From positions 1-18,064 of the forward strand of contig CAKZPJ010000144.1 of NCBI GenBank assembly GCA_937138955.1: a stretch of 18,064 bases of DNA, given 5' to 3'. The DNA is from an uncultured Flammeovirgaceae bacterium. GTDB taxonomy: Bacteria > Bacteroidota > Bacteroidia > Cytophagales > Cyclobacteriaceae. This document shows positions 6,986-16,803 of this stretch, piece after piece; within the stretch, counting starts at the first letter, position 1; each line of letters opens with the position of its first letter. A model generated the notes under the pieces. The model ran no database searches, was not told the origin of the DNA, and saw only the letters and a list, made by a program, of their open reading frames with translations. The translations under genes were made by a program, and so were the position numbers.

Positions 6986-9900
6986 ATGAAAGAAATAGGT
7001 TATTTGCTCTTATTAGCAATTTTTTACTCTTGCAATATAGACCCAAAAGTACAGCAAAGAAGTTCAGGAACCACGGCTTCTACTACCTTTAAACTGATAG
7101 AAAGTAGCCAATCAGGAGTAGCTTTTCAGAATACAATAGAGAGTAGCTACGATTTCAATATCCTGGAATATAACTACTTTTTTAATGGCAGCGGATTGGC
7201 AGTGGGAGACGTTAATAACGATGGACTTCCTGATCTTTTTTTTGGTGGGAATATGGTGAGTAGTCGGCTGTACATGAACTTGGATAGTTTAAGATTTAAC
7301 GATATTACTGACCAAGCTGGTATTTCTACTTCAAGGTGGATAAGTGGAGTTAGCATGGTGGATATTAACACGGATGGTTGGTTAGATATCTACGCATGTG
7401 CATCAGGCTATCCGGAAAAAGAACGGAGAAAGAACCTGCTATTTATTAATCAGCAGGATGGTTCGTTTGTAGAAATGGCTGAGGTCTACGGATTAGATGA
7501 TCAAGGGTATTCAACCCAGGCAGCTTGGTTTGACTACGACGGTGATGGTGATCTGGATATGTACCTGCTCAGTCACCATCAAGACAAAACCAACCCGAAT
7601 TTACCTCGTCCGAAAAAAAACTCAGGTAACTCTCCCAGCCGGGATCGCTTGTACGAAAATACTGGTAAAAGTGCAGCCGGGCATCCGGTATTTAAGGAGG
7701 TGGGTAAGCAAGCAGGCATCTTGCATGAAGGTTACGGACTTGGCATTGCCGTGGAGGATTTTAACCAAGACGGGTGGCCCGATATTTACGTTGCCAACGA
7801 TTTTATTTATGACGACCTTCTTTATATCAACCAGCAGAACGGCACTTTCCAGGAATCAGCTCATCAGTATTTCAAACATACCAGCCGCTTCTCTATGGGA
7901 ACTGATGCCGCTGACATTAACAATGATGGAAGACCAGAGATTATTACCTTGGATATGCATCCGGAAGATAATAAGCGACAAAAGCTTATGAACACTGCTA
8001 TGAACTACGATTCGTACCAATTGGCGTTGTCTCGAAACTACCTACCTCAATTTTCTAGAAACACTTTGCAGGTAAACAACGGTAATATCAACGGAGAAGC
8101 TATTCCGTTTAGCGAGGTGGGACAGTTTGCCGGTATCTCACAGACTGATTGGAGTTGGTCAGCCCTATTTGCCGACTTTGATAATGACGGGTTAAAAGAC
8201 CTATTCGTCAGCAATGGTATTCCCAAAGACATCACCGATAGCGACTTTATCAAATTTAGGGATAGCCAGATCTACGAAGGCGGGTATAACTACGATACGC
8301 TGAAAAAGGAGTTGCTTAAGAAAGTAGAAACTCTAGCAGGAGTGAACAAATCAAATTTCATTTTCAAAAACGATGGTGATGTGCGCTTTAGCGATATGAC
8401 TAATCGTTGGGGGATTGAGCAGCCTTCTTATTCTAATAGCGCAATATACGCCGACCTGGACAACGACGGTGACTTAGAGATCGTTACCAACAATATTAAC
8501 GAGCAAGCATTTATCTTTCGTAATAATACTGCTGAGCTTTCTGACCACCATTTTCTACGTGTTGCGCTACAAGGCTCCGAAAATAACCCGCTGGGTATTG
8601 GTTCTAAAGTACAGATAGTTCAGAAGGACAAATCCCAGACAGTTTACCATTCGCCTTATCGGGGCTTTCAATCATCAATTGATCCCATTCTGCACGTAGG
8701 CCTTGGTCAGGATAGTATAGTTGACCAAATACAGGTTATTTGGCCCGATCAAAAAATCCAGATTCTGAAAAATATTTCTGCTAATCAAGTCGTAAAAATT
8801 AGCTATGAAAACGCTACTGAGATAGAAAAACCGGCTCAGAGAGAACCAGAAAGGATTTTCACTGAATTAGTTAACCTAGTGCAAACAACCCACGAAGAGA
8901 ATGACTTTGCTGATTTTAAGTTAGAACCTTTGCTACCTCATAAATTCTCTCAAAATGGCCCCGGCTTAGCAGTGGGCGATGTGAATAATGACGGACTCGA
9001 TGACTTTTGGCTGGGAGGTGCCCACCAGCAAGCCGGTAAGATATTTATTCAGCAACCTAATCAAGAGTTTGATGAGCAACTATTACCTGATCAGAATTTC
9101 GAAGATATGGGTGGGTTACTCTTCGATGCAGATGAAGATGGCGACCTAGATTTGTACGTGGTGAGTGGGGGTTATGAATTCAACGCTAATACGGCGGCCT
9201 ACCAAGATAGGCTATACGTTAACGATGGTAAGGGTAATTTTCTTCGAAATAAATCTGCCTTACCCACTTTGTACTCCAGCGGTTCTTGCGTGGCGGCTGC
9301 TGATTTTGATCATGACGGCGATCTTGATCTGTTTGTAGGAGGAAGGGTTACTCCCGCCCGCTACCCTCTCCCTCCTCAATCCTACCTTCTACGAAACGAC
9401 AACGGAACATTTGTTGACGTATCCTCACAAATAGCTCCCGAACTGTCGCACGTAGGCATGGTTACTTCAGCCTTGTGGACTGATTTTGATAACGACGACA
9501 AGATTGATCTGCTCGTTGTTGGTGAATGGATGCCGCTCACTTTTTTTAAGAATACTGGGATCTCATTTGAGAATGTCACCGATAAGCTGGGATTAACTTC
9601 AACTACCGGATGGTGGAATAGTATTACCGGAGCTGACTTTGATCAGGACGGAGATACCGATTACGTTGCGGGCAATGTAGGCTGGAACACACCTTGGAAA
9701 GTTAGCTTAGAAAAACCACTCAAGCTTTGGGCTAATGACTTTGACCGTAACGGTAGCCTAGATGCTATTTTAAGCCATTTCAAAGGAGAAAGAGAAGTGC
9801 CGATTGCTGCTAAGGATGCTTTAGTGCAGCAACTGGTAATGATGCGCAAGCGGTTTCCTAGCTATCTTTCTTACGCCGAAGCCGATATTCCAGCCGTTTT

Positions 9901-10516
9901 AACTGATGAGGAACGGAGAGATGCCTATCAGTTGGAAGCCAAAACTATGACCTCTTCCTACATTGAGAATCGGGGAAGTACTACTTTTAGCGTGACGCCC
10001 CTTCCTTCCGAGGCGCAATGGGCACCCATTTTCGGTATACTGACTGGTGATTTTAATGGAGATGGATACACCGATATTCTAGCCCAAGGCAACTCCTATG
10101 CTACCGAGTTTGTCTACGGACAGTACGATGCTCTGCGCGGAGTTTTTCTAGCTGGAGACGGTAGAGGCAACTTCACTCTTGTACCTTCTACCGAAAGTGG
10201 CTTTGCGGTTGAAAATGACCGTAAGAGCTTGGCGAGGATTACAATTAACCGTGGTCAAACTGCCATTTTATCGACCGCAAATAATGGCTCACTTCAGTTA
10301 TTTACTCCGAAGAATCAATCCTCTTCTCGAGAAGTTGACGATAAGTGGGTTTACGCCATTGTTAAAAAGCCCAATGACAAACAGCAAAAGTATGAGTTTT
10401 ACTGGGGAGCCGGATATCTCTCTCAGATACGCCACTATCTTCATACTGACGAGGAAGTTACTGAGTATCGCTCCCGTAAAGCAGATTCTACTACCCTTAC
10501 CATGAGCTACGAATAA
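6986..10516 (+). CDS. CRTAC1-like FG-GAP/VCBS and ASPIC/UnbV lipoprotein
   Basis: This 1176-residue protein begins with a lipoprotein signal: LLLLAIFYS then Cys16. At least fourteen DxDxDG-like calcium-binding repeats (such as GDVNNDGLPDLFFGG and DYDGDGDLDMY) mark FG-GAP/VCBS beta-propeller blades. They form two sets, about residues 70-510 and 658-1035. Between them, about residues 537-606, lies an ASPIC/UnbV domain (PLGIGSKVQI through VGLGQDSIVDQIQVIWPD). The two sets open with near-identical motifs, GSGLAVGDVNNDGLPD and GPGLAVGDVNNDGLDD, which points to internal duplication. Large CRTAC1-like proteins of this kind are common in Bacteroidota and often lie near SusC/SusD genes, as here. The role is probably binding or scaffolding at the outer membrane; no enzymatic residues were recognised. 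It is convergent with susD, with a terminator between them. Confidence 0.9.
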   Translation: MKEIGYLLLLAIFYSCNIDPKVQQRSSGTTASTTFKLIESSQSGVAFQNTIESSYDFNILEYNYFFNGSGLAVGDVNNDGLPDLFFGGNMVSSRLYMNLDSLRFNDITDQAGISTSRWISGVSMVDINTDGWLDIYACASGYPEKERRKNLLFINQQDGSFVEMAEVYGLDDQGYSTQAAWFDYDGDGDLDMYLLSHHQDKTNPNLPRPKKNSGNSPSRDRLYENTGKSAAGHPVFKEVGKQAGILHEGYGLGIAVEDFNQDGWPDIYVANDFIYDDLLYINQQNGTFQESAHQYFKHTSRFSMGTDAADINNDGRPEIITLDMHPEDNKRQKLMNTAMNYDSYQLALSRNYLPQFSRNTLQVNNGNINGEAIPFSEVGQFAGISQTDWSWSALFADFDNDGLKDLFVSNGIPKDITDSDFIKFRDSQIYEGGYNYDTLKKELLKKVETLAGVNKSNFIFKNDGDVRFSDMTNRWGIEQPSYSNSAIYADLDNDGDLEIVTNNINEQAFIFRNNTAELSDHHFLRVALQGSENNPLGIGSKVQIVQKDKSQTVYHSPYRGFQSSIDPILHVGLGQDSIVDQIQVIWPDQKIQILKNISANQVVKISYENATEIEKPAQREPERIFTELVNLVQTTHEENDFADFKLEPLLPHKFSQNGPGLAVGDVNNDGLDDFWLGGAHQQAGKIFIQQPNQEFDEQLLPDQNFEDMGGLLFDADEDGDLDLYVVSGGYEFNANTAAYQDRLYVNDGKGNFLRNKSALPTLYSSGSCVAAADFDHDGDLDLFVGGRVTPARYPLPPQSYLLRNDNGTFVDVSSQIAPELSHVGMVTSALWTDFDNDDKIDLLVVGEWMPLTFFKNTGISFENVTDKLGLTSTTGWWNSITGADFDQDGDTDYVAGNVGWNTPWKVSLEKPLKLWANDFDRNGSLDAILSHFKGEREVPIAAKDALVQQLVMMRKRFPSYLSYAEADIPAVLTDEERRDAYQLEAKTMTSSYIENRGSTTFSVTPLPSEAQWAPIFGILTGDFNGDGYTDILAQGNSYATEFVYGQYDALRGVFLAGDGRGNFTLVPSTESGFAVENDRKSLARITINRGQTAILSTANNGSLQLFTPKNQSSSREVDDKWVYAIVKKPNDKQQKYEFYWGAGYLSQIRHYLHTDEEVTEYRSRKADSTTLTMSYE

Positions 10517-10517
10517 A

Positions 10518-10545
10518 AAAACCGCTTCCAACAGGGAGCGGTTTT
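10518..10545. terminator. Bidirectional intrinsic terminator
   Basis: AACCGCTTCC (10520-10529) pairs with GGGAGCGGTT (10534-10543) through a four-base loop, with one wobble. It has A's on the left and T's on the right, so it can act in both directions. It sits just after the stop of the FG-GAP lipoprotein gene and 44 bases past the end of the convergent susD. Confidence 0.85.
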
Positions 10546-10589
10546 CACTTCAAATTTCAACGCAAATCTACTTTATATGAGAATTTTAA

Positions 10590-12131
10590 TCATCCAGAAG
10601 TGTTGCCAGCGTATCCTGGGTTCTGAGTAAGACTAGGGTTATTATCTAAATCTTGCTGAGGAATGGGAAACAGAATATAGTCTTCCCGCAAATAAGGGGC
10701 AATAACCAAGTCTGCGAAATCAGGACGGTTCTCTTCAATAAACTCCAGGAACCGACCCCGGCGATTTAGATCGCTGAAAAAGGACATCTCCCAGAAAAGC
10801 TCAATACGACGTTCCTGAAAAACAGCATCTAGCACAGCATCTTGCGACAAACCAGTCGGAAGGTTATCTAGTCCAGCCCGGTTTCTCACTATATTAAGCT
10901 GTTGTATTGCCTCTGAGGTTCTTCCCACTTCATTAAGAGCTTCAGCGTAATTCAGTAGTACTTCAGCGTAGCGAATTACGGGAATATTCTGCCCACTGTA
11001 CTCGCTATCATTAGGGTTTGGCCCGAACCACCACTTGGTGAGCACGTAACCGGTTGAAGAAAAACCAGCCGGAACGGTATCTGGCATAGTAAAATCTAAC
11101 TCAGGGTGCTTATCGCCTGGTCCTAACACCATAGCATCGTAACGGTCGTCAATAATCTCACTACTGCCATCCGTTTCAAATTCATCAACCCAGTGCGCAT
11201 TAGGTACCCAGTTAGACCAACCACCGAAGGGCGCAAACTCTTGTCCAACTCCCCGAGGGGCGGAGCGTTGAGCAAGAAAATGGCCATCTCTTGATTCGCC
11301 CCAGCCTCCCGCATTCGTATCGCGGTACTGGGTAGCAAATACAGTTTCTTCGTTGTGCTCATTTTCTTTACGGAATACATCTCGGTAATTATCTACTAAT
11401 CCATGAACATCTGTCGAGATCAATTCTTCCGACCGCTGAATAGTCTGCTCCCACTCACCTTTAAACAAATGTACTTTGGCCAATAAAGCTAGCGCGGAAG
11501 TACGGCTGGCCCGACCTAAGTCTGCATCTTGCCACTCGTTCGGTAGCTCACTGATTGCATCTTTCAGGTCTTGTTCTACCTGAGCGTAAACTTCAGATGA
11601 TGGAGTGCGTGTTACATTAAATTCAGTAGCTGCATTCGGCTCATCCAGAATAAGCGGCACATCGCCGTAGTATCTCGTTAGCGTGGAGTAGAACAATCCC
11701 CGAAGAAATTTAGCCTGACCAATAATAGCATTCTTTTTTTCTTCCGCTAATTCCATATCAGGCACTCGTTGAATTACCGTATTGGCTCGGGAAATTCCTT
11801 GGTAGTGTACCCGCCAAATATCCCTAAATCGGCCATTATTCGGGTTAAATACTAACGCTTCTATTTCCCTATCTGCCGGTGACTCTTCCATACGCATATC
11901 TCCTACTGTTAGCCACTCCAGTTTAGTGATAAACTCGTTCTCGTATCCGCCGTACTTTTGCAAGGCATCGTAAACCGATGCCAAAGCTGCATTAGCGTCT
12001 TCTTCGGTTTTAAAGAACCCTGCCTCGGTAAGATCAGATAGTGGCTGCTTATTTAAAAATTCATCGCCACACGATACCAGTAGGTAGGTGAAAATGGCAA
12101 TTAGTGGAATTATCGATAATTTCTTCATCAT
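10590..12131 (-). CDS. susD: RagB/SusD-family surface lipoprotein
   Basis: The 513-residue protein has a lipoprotein signal ending in LLVSC (Cys21) followed by GDEFLNKQPLSDLTE, the usual SusD start. The alpha-helical TPR-type scaffold includes AIIGQAKFLRGLFYSTLTRYYGD and YAEVLLNYAEALNEVG. The C-terminus has ERRIELFWE, SDLNRRGRF and the family signature ILFPIPQQDLDNNPSLTQNPGY. SusD proteins are surface lipoproteins that lid the SusC barrel and bind the incoming ligand, often a glycan or peptide. It starts 26 bases after susC and ends the operon. The ligand cannot be read from the sequence. The symbol is generic for the family and not evidence of starch use. Confidence 0.95.
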   Translation of the reverse strand: MMKKLSIIPLIAIFTYLLVSCGDEFLNKQPLSDLTEAGFFKTEEDANAALASVYDALQKYGGYENEFITKLEWLTVGDMRMEESPADREIEALVFNPNNGRFRDIWRVHYQGISRANTVIQRVPDMELAEEKKNAIIGQAKFLRGLFYSTLTRYYGDVPLILDEPNAATEFNVTRTPSSEVYAQVEQDLKDAISELPNEWQDADLGRASRTSALALLAKVHLFKGEWEQTIQRSEELISTDVHGLVDNYRDVFRKENEHNEETVFATQYRDTNAGGWGESRDGHFLAQRSAPRGVGQEFAPFGGWSNWVPNAHWVDEFETDGSSEIIDDRYDAMVLGPGDKHPELDFTMPDTVPAGFSSTGYVLTKWWFGPNPNDSEYSGQNIPVIRYAEVLLNYAEALNEVGRTSEAIQQLNIVRNRAGLDNLPTGLSQDAVLDAVFQERRIELFWEMSFFSDLNRRGRFLEFIEENRPDFADLVIAPYLREDYILFPIPQQDLDNNPSLTQNPGYAGNTSG

Positions 12132-12157
12132 GATTTATTACAGTTAATGCACATAAA

Positions 12158-15100
12158 TTAAAAGGTTACATTAATTCCCAGTTTATACGTTCGGGCTACG
12201 GGGTAAGCCCCTTCATCAATCCCTCTGGTGAGTGGGTTCTGATTTGTTTCTCCTATTTCAGGGTCGAACAGACTATATTCAGTGAGAGTGAGTAGGTTTT
12301 GCCCACCGATATAAATTCTGGCGTTGGTTATCCCGATAGTCTGAGTGAAAGTATCGGGTAAAGTATAACCGATTTCCAGATTTCTCAAGCGAGTAAAAGA
12401 CCCATCTTCAATGTAGAATGACGAAGCAAATGGGTAGTTTCTCGAGTCGTTATAATCGAGGCGAGGAATAGAGTTGCTAGTACCTGGGCCATTCCATCGA
12501 TCCATCATCACGGCCAGGCTATTCGTAACCCCCGAACCGTTGAAGTAAGGTATCTGATACGCCTGCTGCTTAATGGTTGAGAATATTTCGTTGCCGCTTA
12601 TTCCCTGCCAAAACATGGTGAAATCAAGGTTCTTGTATCCCAAGCTCACATTCAGACCATAGGTTAGATCAGGAAATGGATTGCCCAAGTTGGTGCGGTC
12701 TTCTTCAGTGAATACGCCATCACCATCAATATCCCGGAATTTGAAATCGCCGGGCTGCACTTGAGGTCGAAACTCAGCGTCAGCATCAGCCTCTTCCTGC
12801 GTTTGGTAGATACCATCTACTACATAGCCAAAGAAGTAACCAATAGGCTGCCCTACTTCGGTTTTGGTTTCGTTAAAGCGATTGCCCGAACCAGAAAAAA
12901 TAGGTTGTCCATCGCCCAACGAAGTAACCTCGTTTTGCAGTGTGGCTAAATTCGCATTGATATCATACGTAAAATCGCCCGATGATTTACGGTAACCTAC
13001 TGCCAACTCTAACCCTTGGTTTCTAACCGAACCAGCGTTCACAATTGGGTTCCGTGGGATACCAGCAGTGAAAGGAATAGGAACTGCCACCAGCAAATCA
13101 TCGGTGTCTTTAATAAAGTAGTCTACTGCCAAAGTTACTCGCCCGCCAAACAGGGCGGCATCTAACCCAATATCGGTTTGGGTACTGGTTTCCCAGCGAA
13201 TGCCAGGGTTACCCAGCCGTTGCAAAGTAGCTCCCGGTAGACCTGACTGCGGCCCTCCGCCGAAAGTATACTCAATTCCACCGACGGTGTACACGTTAAG
13301 ATAACCAAAGTTTCCAATACGGTCGCTGCCTAGCTGCCCCCAACTACCCCGAAGTTTCAGATCATCGATGAAACCCACGTTGCTCATAAACGGCTCTTGT
13401 GACAACCGCCAGCCAGCAGAAAACGAAGGAAATACCCCATATCTGTTCTCCGGTCCAAAACGAGACGAGCCGTCTACCCGCATACTAGCCGATAGTAAAT
13501 ACTTTTTATTAAAGTCATAGTTAACTCGCCCAATATATGAGACCAGTGACCAAACATCAGCGGTGCCTCCCGCATTACGAAGTTCGCTATTGCTGGCACT
13601 AATTACCCGAATATCGTTGTTCTGAAACCCCGAGCCACTGCCATTCAGTGCTTCAAAGTTTGACTGCTGGGAGGTGAATCCGGCCAGAAGATTCAGATTA
13701 TGCATCCCGAACGATTTGTTGTAGTTCAGGGTATGTTCTATCAGCCAGGTAATATCTTGTGAAGTACGGCTCGAGGAAGAAGCCAGCGGGTCTTGCCTTA
13801 CCCCCCGGTCAATTTGTGGATTCCACCGTTGGCTATTAGAATAAAGGAGGTCAGCCCCCAGATTGATTTTATACGTTAAGCCATCTAGGATAGTATATTC
13901 AGCAAACATTGTACTTAGTAGGCGGGCAACGTTCAGCGTTTCGTCAATGTCGTTGGCCAGAAATACTGGATTGTCCAGGTCGTTCTGTAGATAAAGTGCT
14001 TGACCTTCCATAATACCGTCGGGTGCAACGGTTGGATGAGCCATCATAGCGATATTAAAAACTCCATTGGAGAAATTGGAAGTACGCAGTACATCTTGGT
14101 CGCTGTAGCTAACCTGTAGACTATTTCCGATTTTGAGCCTATCGGTAGCAGTGTAGTCAACGTTGGCGCGTAAAGAATACCGCTCAAAGCCGGAACTAAT
14201 GAGTATACCTTGCTGATTAAAGTACCCGGCCGAGACGGCTGCCTGCACTTTTTCGTTTCCACCTCTTACCGACAGGTTATAGCTCTGAATAGGTGCAGTG
14301 CGAAACATTTCATCCATCCAGTCCGTGCCCTCGCCTAAATTAGAAGGGTTAGCCCACTCGGGGTTTACTTCCAAATCAGCGTTCGTATATACTTCGTTAG
14401 ACAAAGTAGCAAACTGCTCGGCGTTTAAGAAATCAGGTACTTTCCATGCCTCCTGTAGTCCACCGTAGGCATCAAGCGTAATAACGGCATCTCCGTTTCT
14501 TCCGCGCTTCGTGGTAATTAGCACTACCCCGTTAGCCGCCCGAGCACCGTAGATTGCTGCTGCTGAAGCATCCTTTAGTATTTCAATAGACTCAATGTCA
14601 TTAGGGTTTAAGGTCGCTAGGGGGTTAAAATTGTTATCGCTATTTCCTGCTGAACCCAGTCCAGCATCGTTATCAATAGGAAAGCCATCAATAACGTAGA
14701 GCGGCTCATTGTTCCCGGTACTTCCCACTCCTCGAATACGAACTGAAACAGCTCCCCCGGGTTCGGCTGAGTTTTGAGTAACTACTACTCCCGGCGCCCG
14801 ACCTTGCAACGCTTGGTCAACACTTTGGATGGCCATATTCTTAATATCTTCTTCTTTCACCGAGGCAACAGCTCCGGTAATATCGCGTCTTTCCTGGGTA
14901 CCGTACCCCACTACCACTATCTCCGATAGTGATTGTATATCGGGGGTCATCTCCAGATTAACCACTGTACGATTGCCAATTGCTACCTCCTCCGTGTTGT
15001 AACCAACTGATGAGAAAACCAGCGTTTCGGCATTGTCGGGTGCCGTAAGATTATAATTACCTTCTACATTCGTTACGGTACCAATGGTAGTTCCTTTTAC

Positions 15101-15631
15101 AATAATATTCACTCCTGGCAAAGCCTCGCCCGAAGCAAAGTCAGTTACCTGTCCGCTAATATTTTTTTCTTGCAGTCTGCTGTACCAGTTGCCTTTAGGT
15201 ACTTTTTTCGGCACCATGTTAGGTAAGTCAGCGGGCACTGTACCCGAGGTGGGACGGTCAGGTACATTTTCTAGCTTGGGTACTTTAACCCGTTTTACTT
15301 CTGGAAAAATAAGGTAGTAACGTCCCTCTTTCTGGTAGGCCAAATCAAACGGCTTCAAAAGCTTATCAAGCAGTTGATCGAGGTCTTCGTCCGCATCTAA
15401 CGTTGGGGGTAGCACTTGCTTCTGCTCCAGCACTTCGCTGCGATACGTGAAATCTACGTCAAATTCGCTCTGAAGTCTCTCTAGAATAGACTTGAGTGAT
15501 TGTTGCGCTTGCTGTTCTGGCTCAGATGCCTGAGAGAGAAAGGCCAGTTGCTGAGCGTAGCCCGAACTGTGCCCTACCAATCCAAATAGAATGAAAACGA
15601 GAAATAGCCAAGAGTAGGTAGAGTATTTCAT
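12158..15631 (-). CDS. susC: SusC/RagA-family TonB-dependent transporter with STN signalling domain
   Basis: This 1157-residue protein has a signal peptide (about 1-26) and a secretin/TonB N-terminal (STN) domain at about 45-110. A Pro/Lys-rich linker follows (111-156), then a carboxypeptidase-regulatory-like domain at about 157-228 (ISGQVTDFASGEALPGVNII). The plug domain (about 243-375) has IVVVGYGTQERRDITGAVAS, YVIDGFPI and IEILKDASAAAIYGARAANG. The remainder is the beta barrel, ending in the aromatic KLGINVTF. SusC forms the outer-membrane channel under the SusD lid, driven by TonB. The STN domain is the part that talks to a FecR anti-sigma factor, and fecR lies 50 bases upstream in the same operon. 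The substrate is unknown. The symbol is the generic family name. Confidence 0.95.
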   Translation of the reverse strand: MKYSTYSWLFLVFILFGLVGHSSGYAQQLAFLSQASEPEQQAQQSLKSILERLQSEFDVDFTYRSEVLEQKQVLPPTLDADEDLDQLLDKLLKPFDLAYQKEGRYYLIFPEVKRVKVPKLENVPDRPTSGTVPADLPNMVPKKVPKGNWYSRLQEKNISGQVTDFASGEALPGVNIIVKGTTIGTVTNVEGNYNLTAPDNAETLVFSSVGYNTEEVAIGNRTVVNLEMTPDIQSLSEIVVVGYGTQERRDITGAVASVKEEDIKNMAIQSVDQALQGRAPGVVVTQNSAEPGGAVSVRIRGVGSTGNNEPLYVIDGFPIDNDAGLGSAGNSDNNFNPLATLNPNDIESIEILKDASAAAIYGARAANGVVLITTKRGRNGDAVITLDAYGGLQEAWKVPDFLNAEQFATLSNEVYTNADLEVNPEWANPSNLGEGTDWMDEMFRTAPIQSYNLSVRGGNEKVQAAVSAGYFNQQGILISSGFERYSLRANVDYTATDRLKIGNSLQVSYSDQDVLRTSNFSNGVFNIAMMAHPTVAPDGIMEGQALYLQNDLDNPVFLANDIDETLNVARLLSTMFAEYTILDGLTYKINLGADLLYSNSQRWNPQIDRGVRQDPLASSSSRTSQDITWLIEHTLNYNKSFGMHNLNLLAGFTSQQSNFEALNGSGSGFQNNDIRVISASNSELRNAGGTADVWSLVSYIGRVNYDFNKKYLLSASMRVDGSSRFGPENRYGVFPSFSAGWRLSQEPFMSNVGFIDDLKLRGSWGQLGSDRIGNFGYLNVYTVGGIEYTFGGGPQSGLPGATLQRLGNPGIRWETSTQTDIGLDAALFGGRVTLAVDYFIKDTDDLLVAVPIPFTAGIPRNPIVNAGSVRNQGLELAVGYRKSSGDFTYDINANLATLQNEVTSLGDGQPIFSGSGNRFNETKTEVGQPIGYFFGYVVDGIYQTQEEADADAEFRPQVQPGDFKFRDIDGDGVFTEEDRTNLGNPFPDLTYGLNVSLGYKNLDFTMFWQGISGNEIFSTIKQQAYQIPYFNGSGVTNSLAVMMDRWNGPGTSNSIPRLDYNDSRNYPFASSFYIEDGSFTRLRNLEIGYTLPDTFTQTIGITNARIYIGGQNLLTLTEYSLFDPEIGETNQNPLTRGIDEGAYPVARTYKLGINVTF

Positions 15632-15681
15632 ACGAAAAATTTAGGGTTGAACGTGTAGTTGCTGATATTTCTTCTGACTTA

Positions 15682-16665
15682 TTATAGAGGTTTGAACATG
15701 ATATGATTGTTGTTTTTTTCTATCTCCATGCTAACAATTGTCTGTAATGAGCTAAGAACCATGTCTAGGTTCTGCGTAGGAAAGGCCCCCGTAAGAATGG
15801 TTTCCGATAATTCCTGACTCTCAATGCTGATAGTGATACCGTATATATCCTCCAGTCGCTGGGCAACTTGACTAAGCGAAAGGTCCCGGAACACCATTTT
15901 GTAGTCGCGCCAGGTAGCATGTTGATCTACATTCACTTCTTTTTGCTCCACCTGCTGATTCTCCTCAGACACTACAACCATCTCGCCCGGGTGCATCTCT
16001 AATGTTCTGAGAATATCTTCCTGATCATGAATCTCCAGTTGAACACTGCCTTCGTGCAAAGTAACTTCGGCCTTGGTCCGCCGCTCTCTAATGTTAAACT
16101 CTGTGCCTAGCACCTCTACCTGTAAACCATCATTAATATGCACGAGGAATGGTTGGTTATTCTGGGTATGCGTTACCGAAAAGTAGGCCTCCCCATCGAG
16201 CCAGACCTCACGTTTCGCTTGGTTATCCCATTGAGTAGTATAGCTTATAGATGAATTGGCATTCAGTATCACCTCACTACTGTCGGGCAAAATTACCGTT
16301 TGAAGCTCTCCATAAGAAGTATCGTGGACAACTAATGATGTTCTATCAAGCAGAAACCAAACGATTGTCCCCAGAATCATTAGACTACTCACGGCCGCCG
16401 CCATAAACCACTGAGGAGAAATTCTTTTGGTTGATTCTACACTCTCAGGACCCGCACGTTTGACTTGAAAATTGGTAAGGAGTCGCTGGCTAGCATCGGG
16501 GGAGAGAAGCTCAGAGTCTTTAGTATTTTGCCAGATATGCTGATGTAGCCAAACAAATTCGGGATGATTGGGGTGCTGGCGGAAGTCTTCTATCAAAAGA
16601 TTATATTCTTCCGGGCTTAGGTTTCCCTGCCAATATTTTTTAAGTAGTTGGCGGCGATGCGTCAT
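15682..16665 (-). CDS. fecR: FecR-family anti-sigma factor
   Basis: This 327-residue protein has a short cytoplasmic N-terminal region (LLKKYWQGNLSPEEYNLLIE, about 7-26) of the type that holds the sigma factor. One membrane helix follows (about 87-106). The periplasmic FecR domain (about 114-212) contains VILPDSSEVILNANSSISY, VWLDGEAYFSVTH and VLGTEFNIRE. A C-terminal DUF4974/STN-like domain (about 256-325) includes FRDLSLSQVAQRLEDIYGI. Such proteins sit in the inner membrane and release or activate an ECF sigma factor when the STN domain of a TonB-dependent transporter signals. The order fecR-susC-susD with a divergent sigma gene fits this, though in many related loci the sigma gene lies upstream on the same strand. 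Confidence 0.93.
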   Translation of the reverse strand: MTHRRQLLKKYWQGNLSPEEYNLLIEDFRQHPNHPEFVWLHQHIWQNTKDSELLSPDASQRLLTNFQVKRAGPESVESTKRISPQWFMAAAVSSLMILGTIVWFLLDRTSLVVHDTSYGELQTVILPDSSEVILNANSSISYTTQWDNQAKREVWLDGEAYFSVTHTQNNQPFLVHINDGLQVEVLGTEFNIRERRTKAEVTLHEGSVQLEIHDQEDILRTLEMHPGEMVVVSEENQQVEQKEVNVDQHATWRDYKMVFRDLSLSQVAQRLEDIYGITISIESQELSETILTGAFPTQNLDMVLSSLQTIVSMEIEKNNNHIMFKPL

Positions 16666-16803
16666 TGTTGAATAAGTTAGGTAGCCTCTCTACTTATCTT
16701 ATCCAATCGAAAAAGTCAAAAGGATTACTCGGTTATCAACTTTTTTTTTAAAAATGCGAAAAAATTACTTGATTGCTATAGTTGACTTTAGCAGTATACC
16801 AAA
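16666..16803. promoter_or_regulatory. Divergent fecR/sigma intergenic control region
   Basis: This 138-base gap between the two start codons must hold promoters for both directions. On plus, TATAGTTG (16777-16784) is one base from the TAnnTTTG -7 consensus, with ATG in place of TTG 20 bases upstream (16754-16756). That would leave a leader of about 13 bases before the sigma start at 16804. No convincing vegetative promoter was seen for fecR on minus, which would fit use of the ECF sigma itself. An A/T-homopolymer run lies at 16741-16754. Confidence 0.4.

Noticed and set aside
7497..7991. 164-codon plus-strand frame inside the FG-GAP lipoprotein gene
   Set aside because: It is a shadow of the real gene, arising from repetitive GAT/AAT-rich codons; no domain and a composition unlike a protein.
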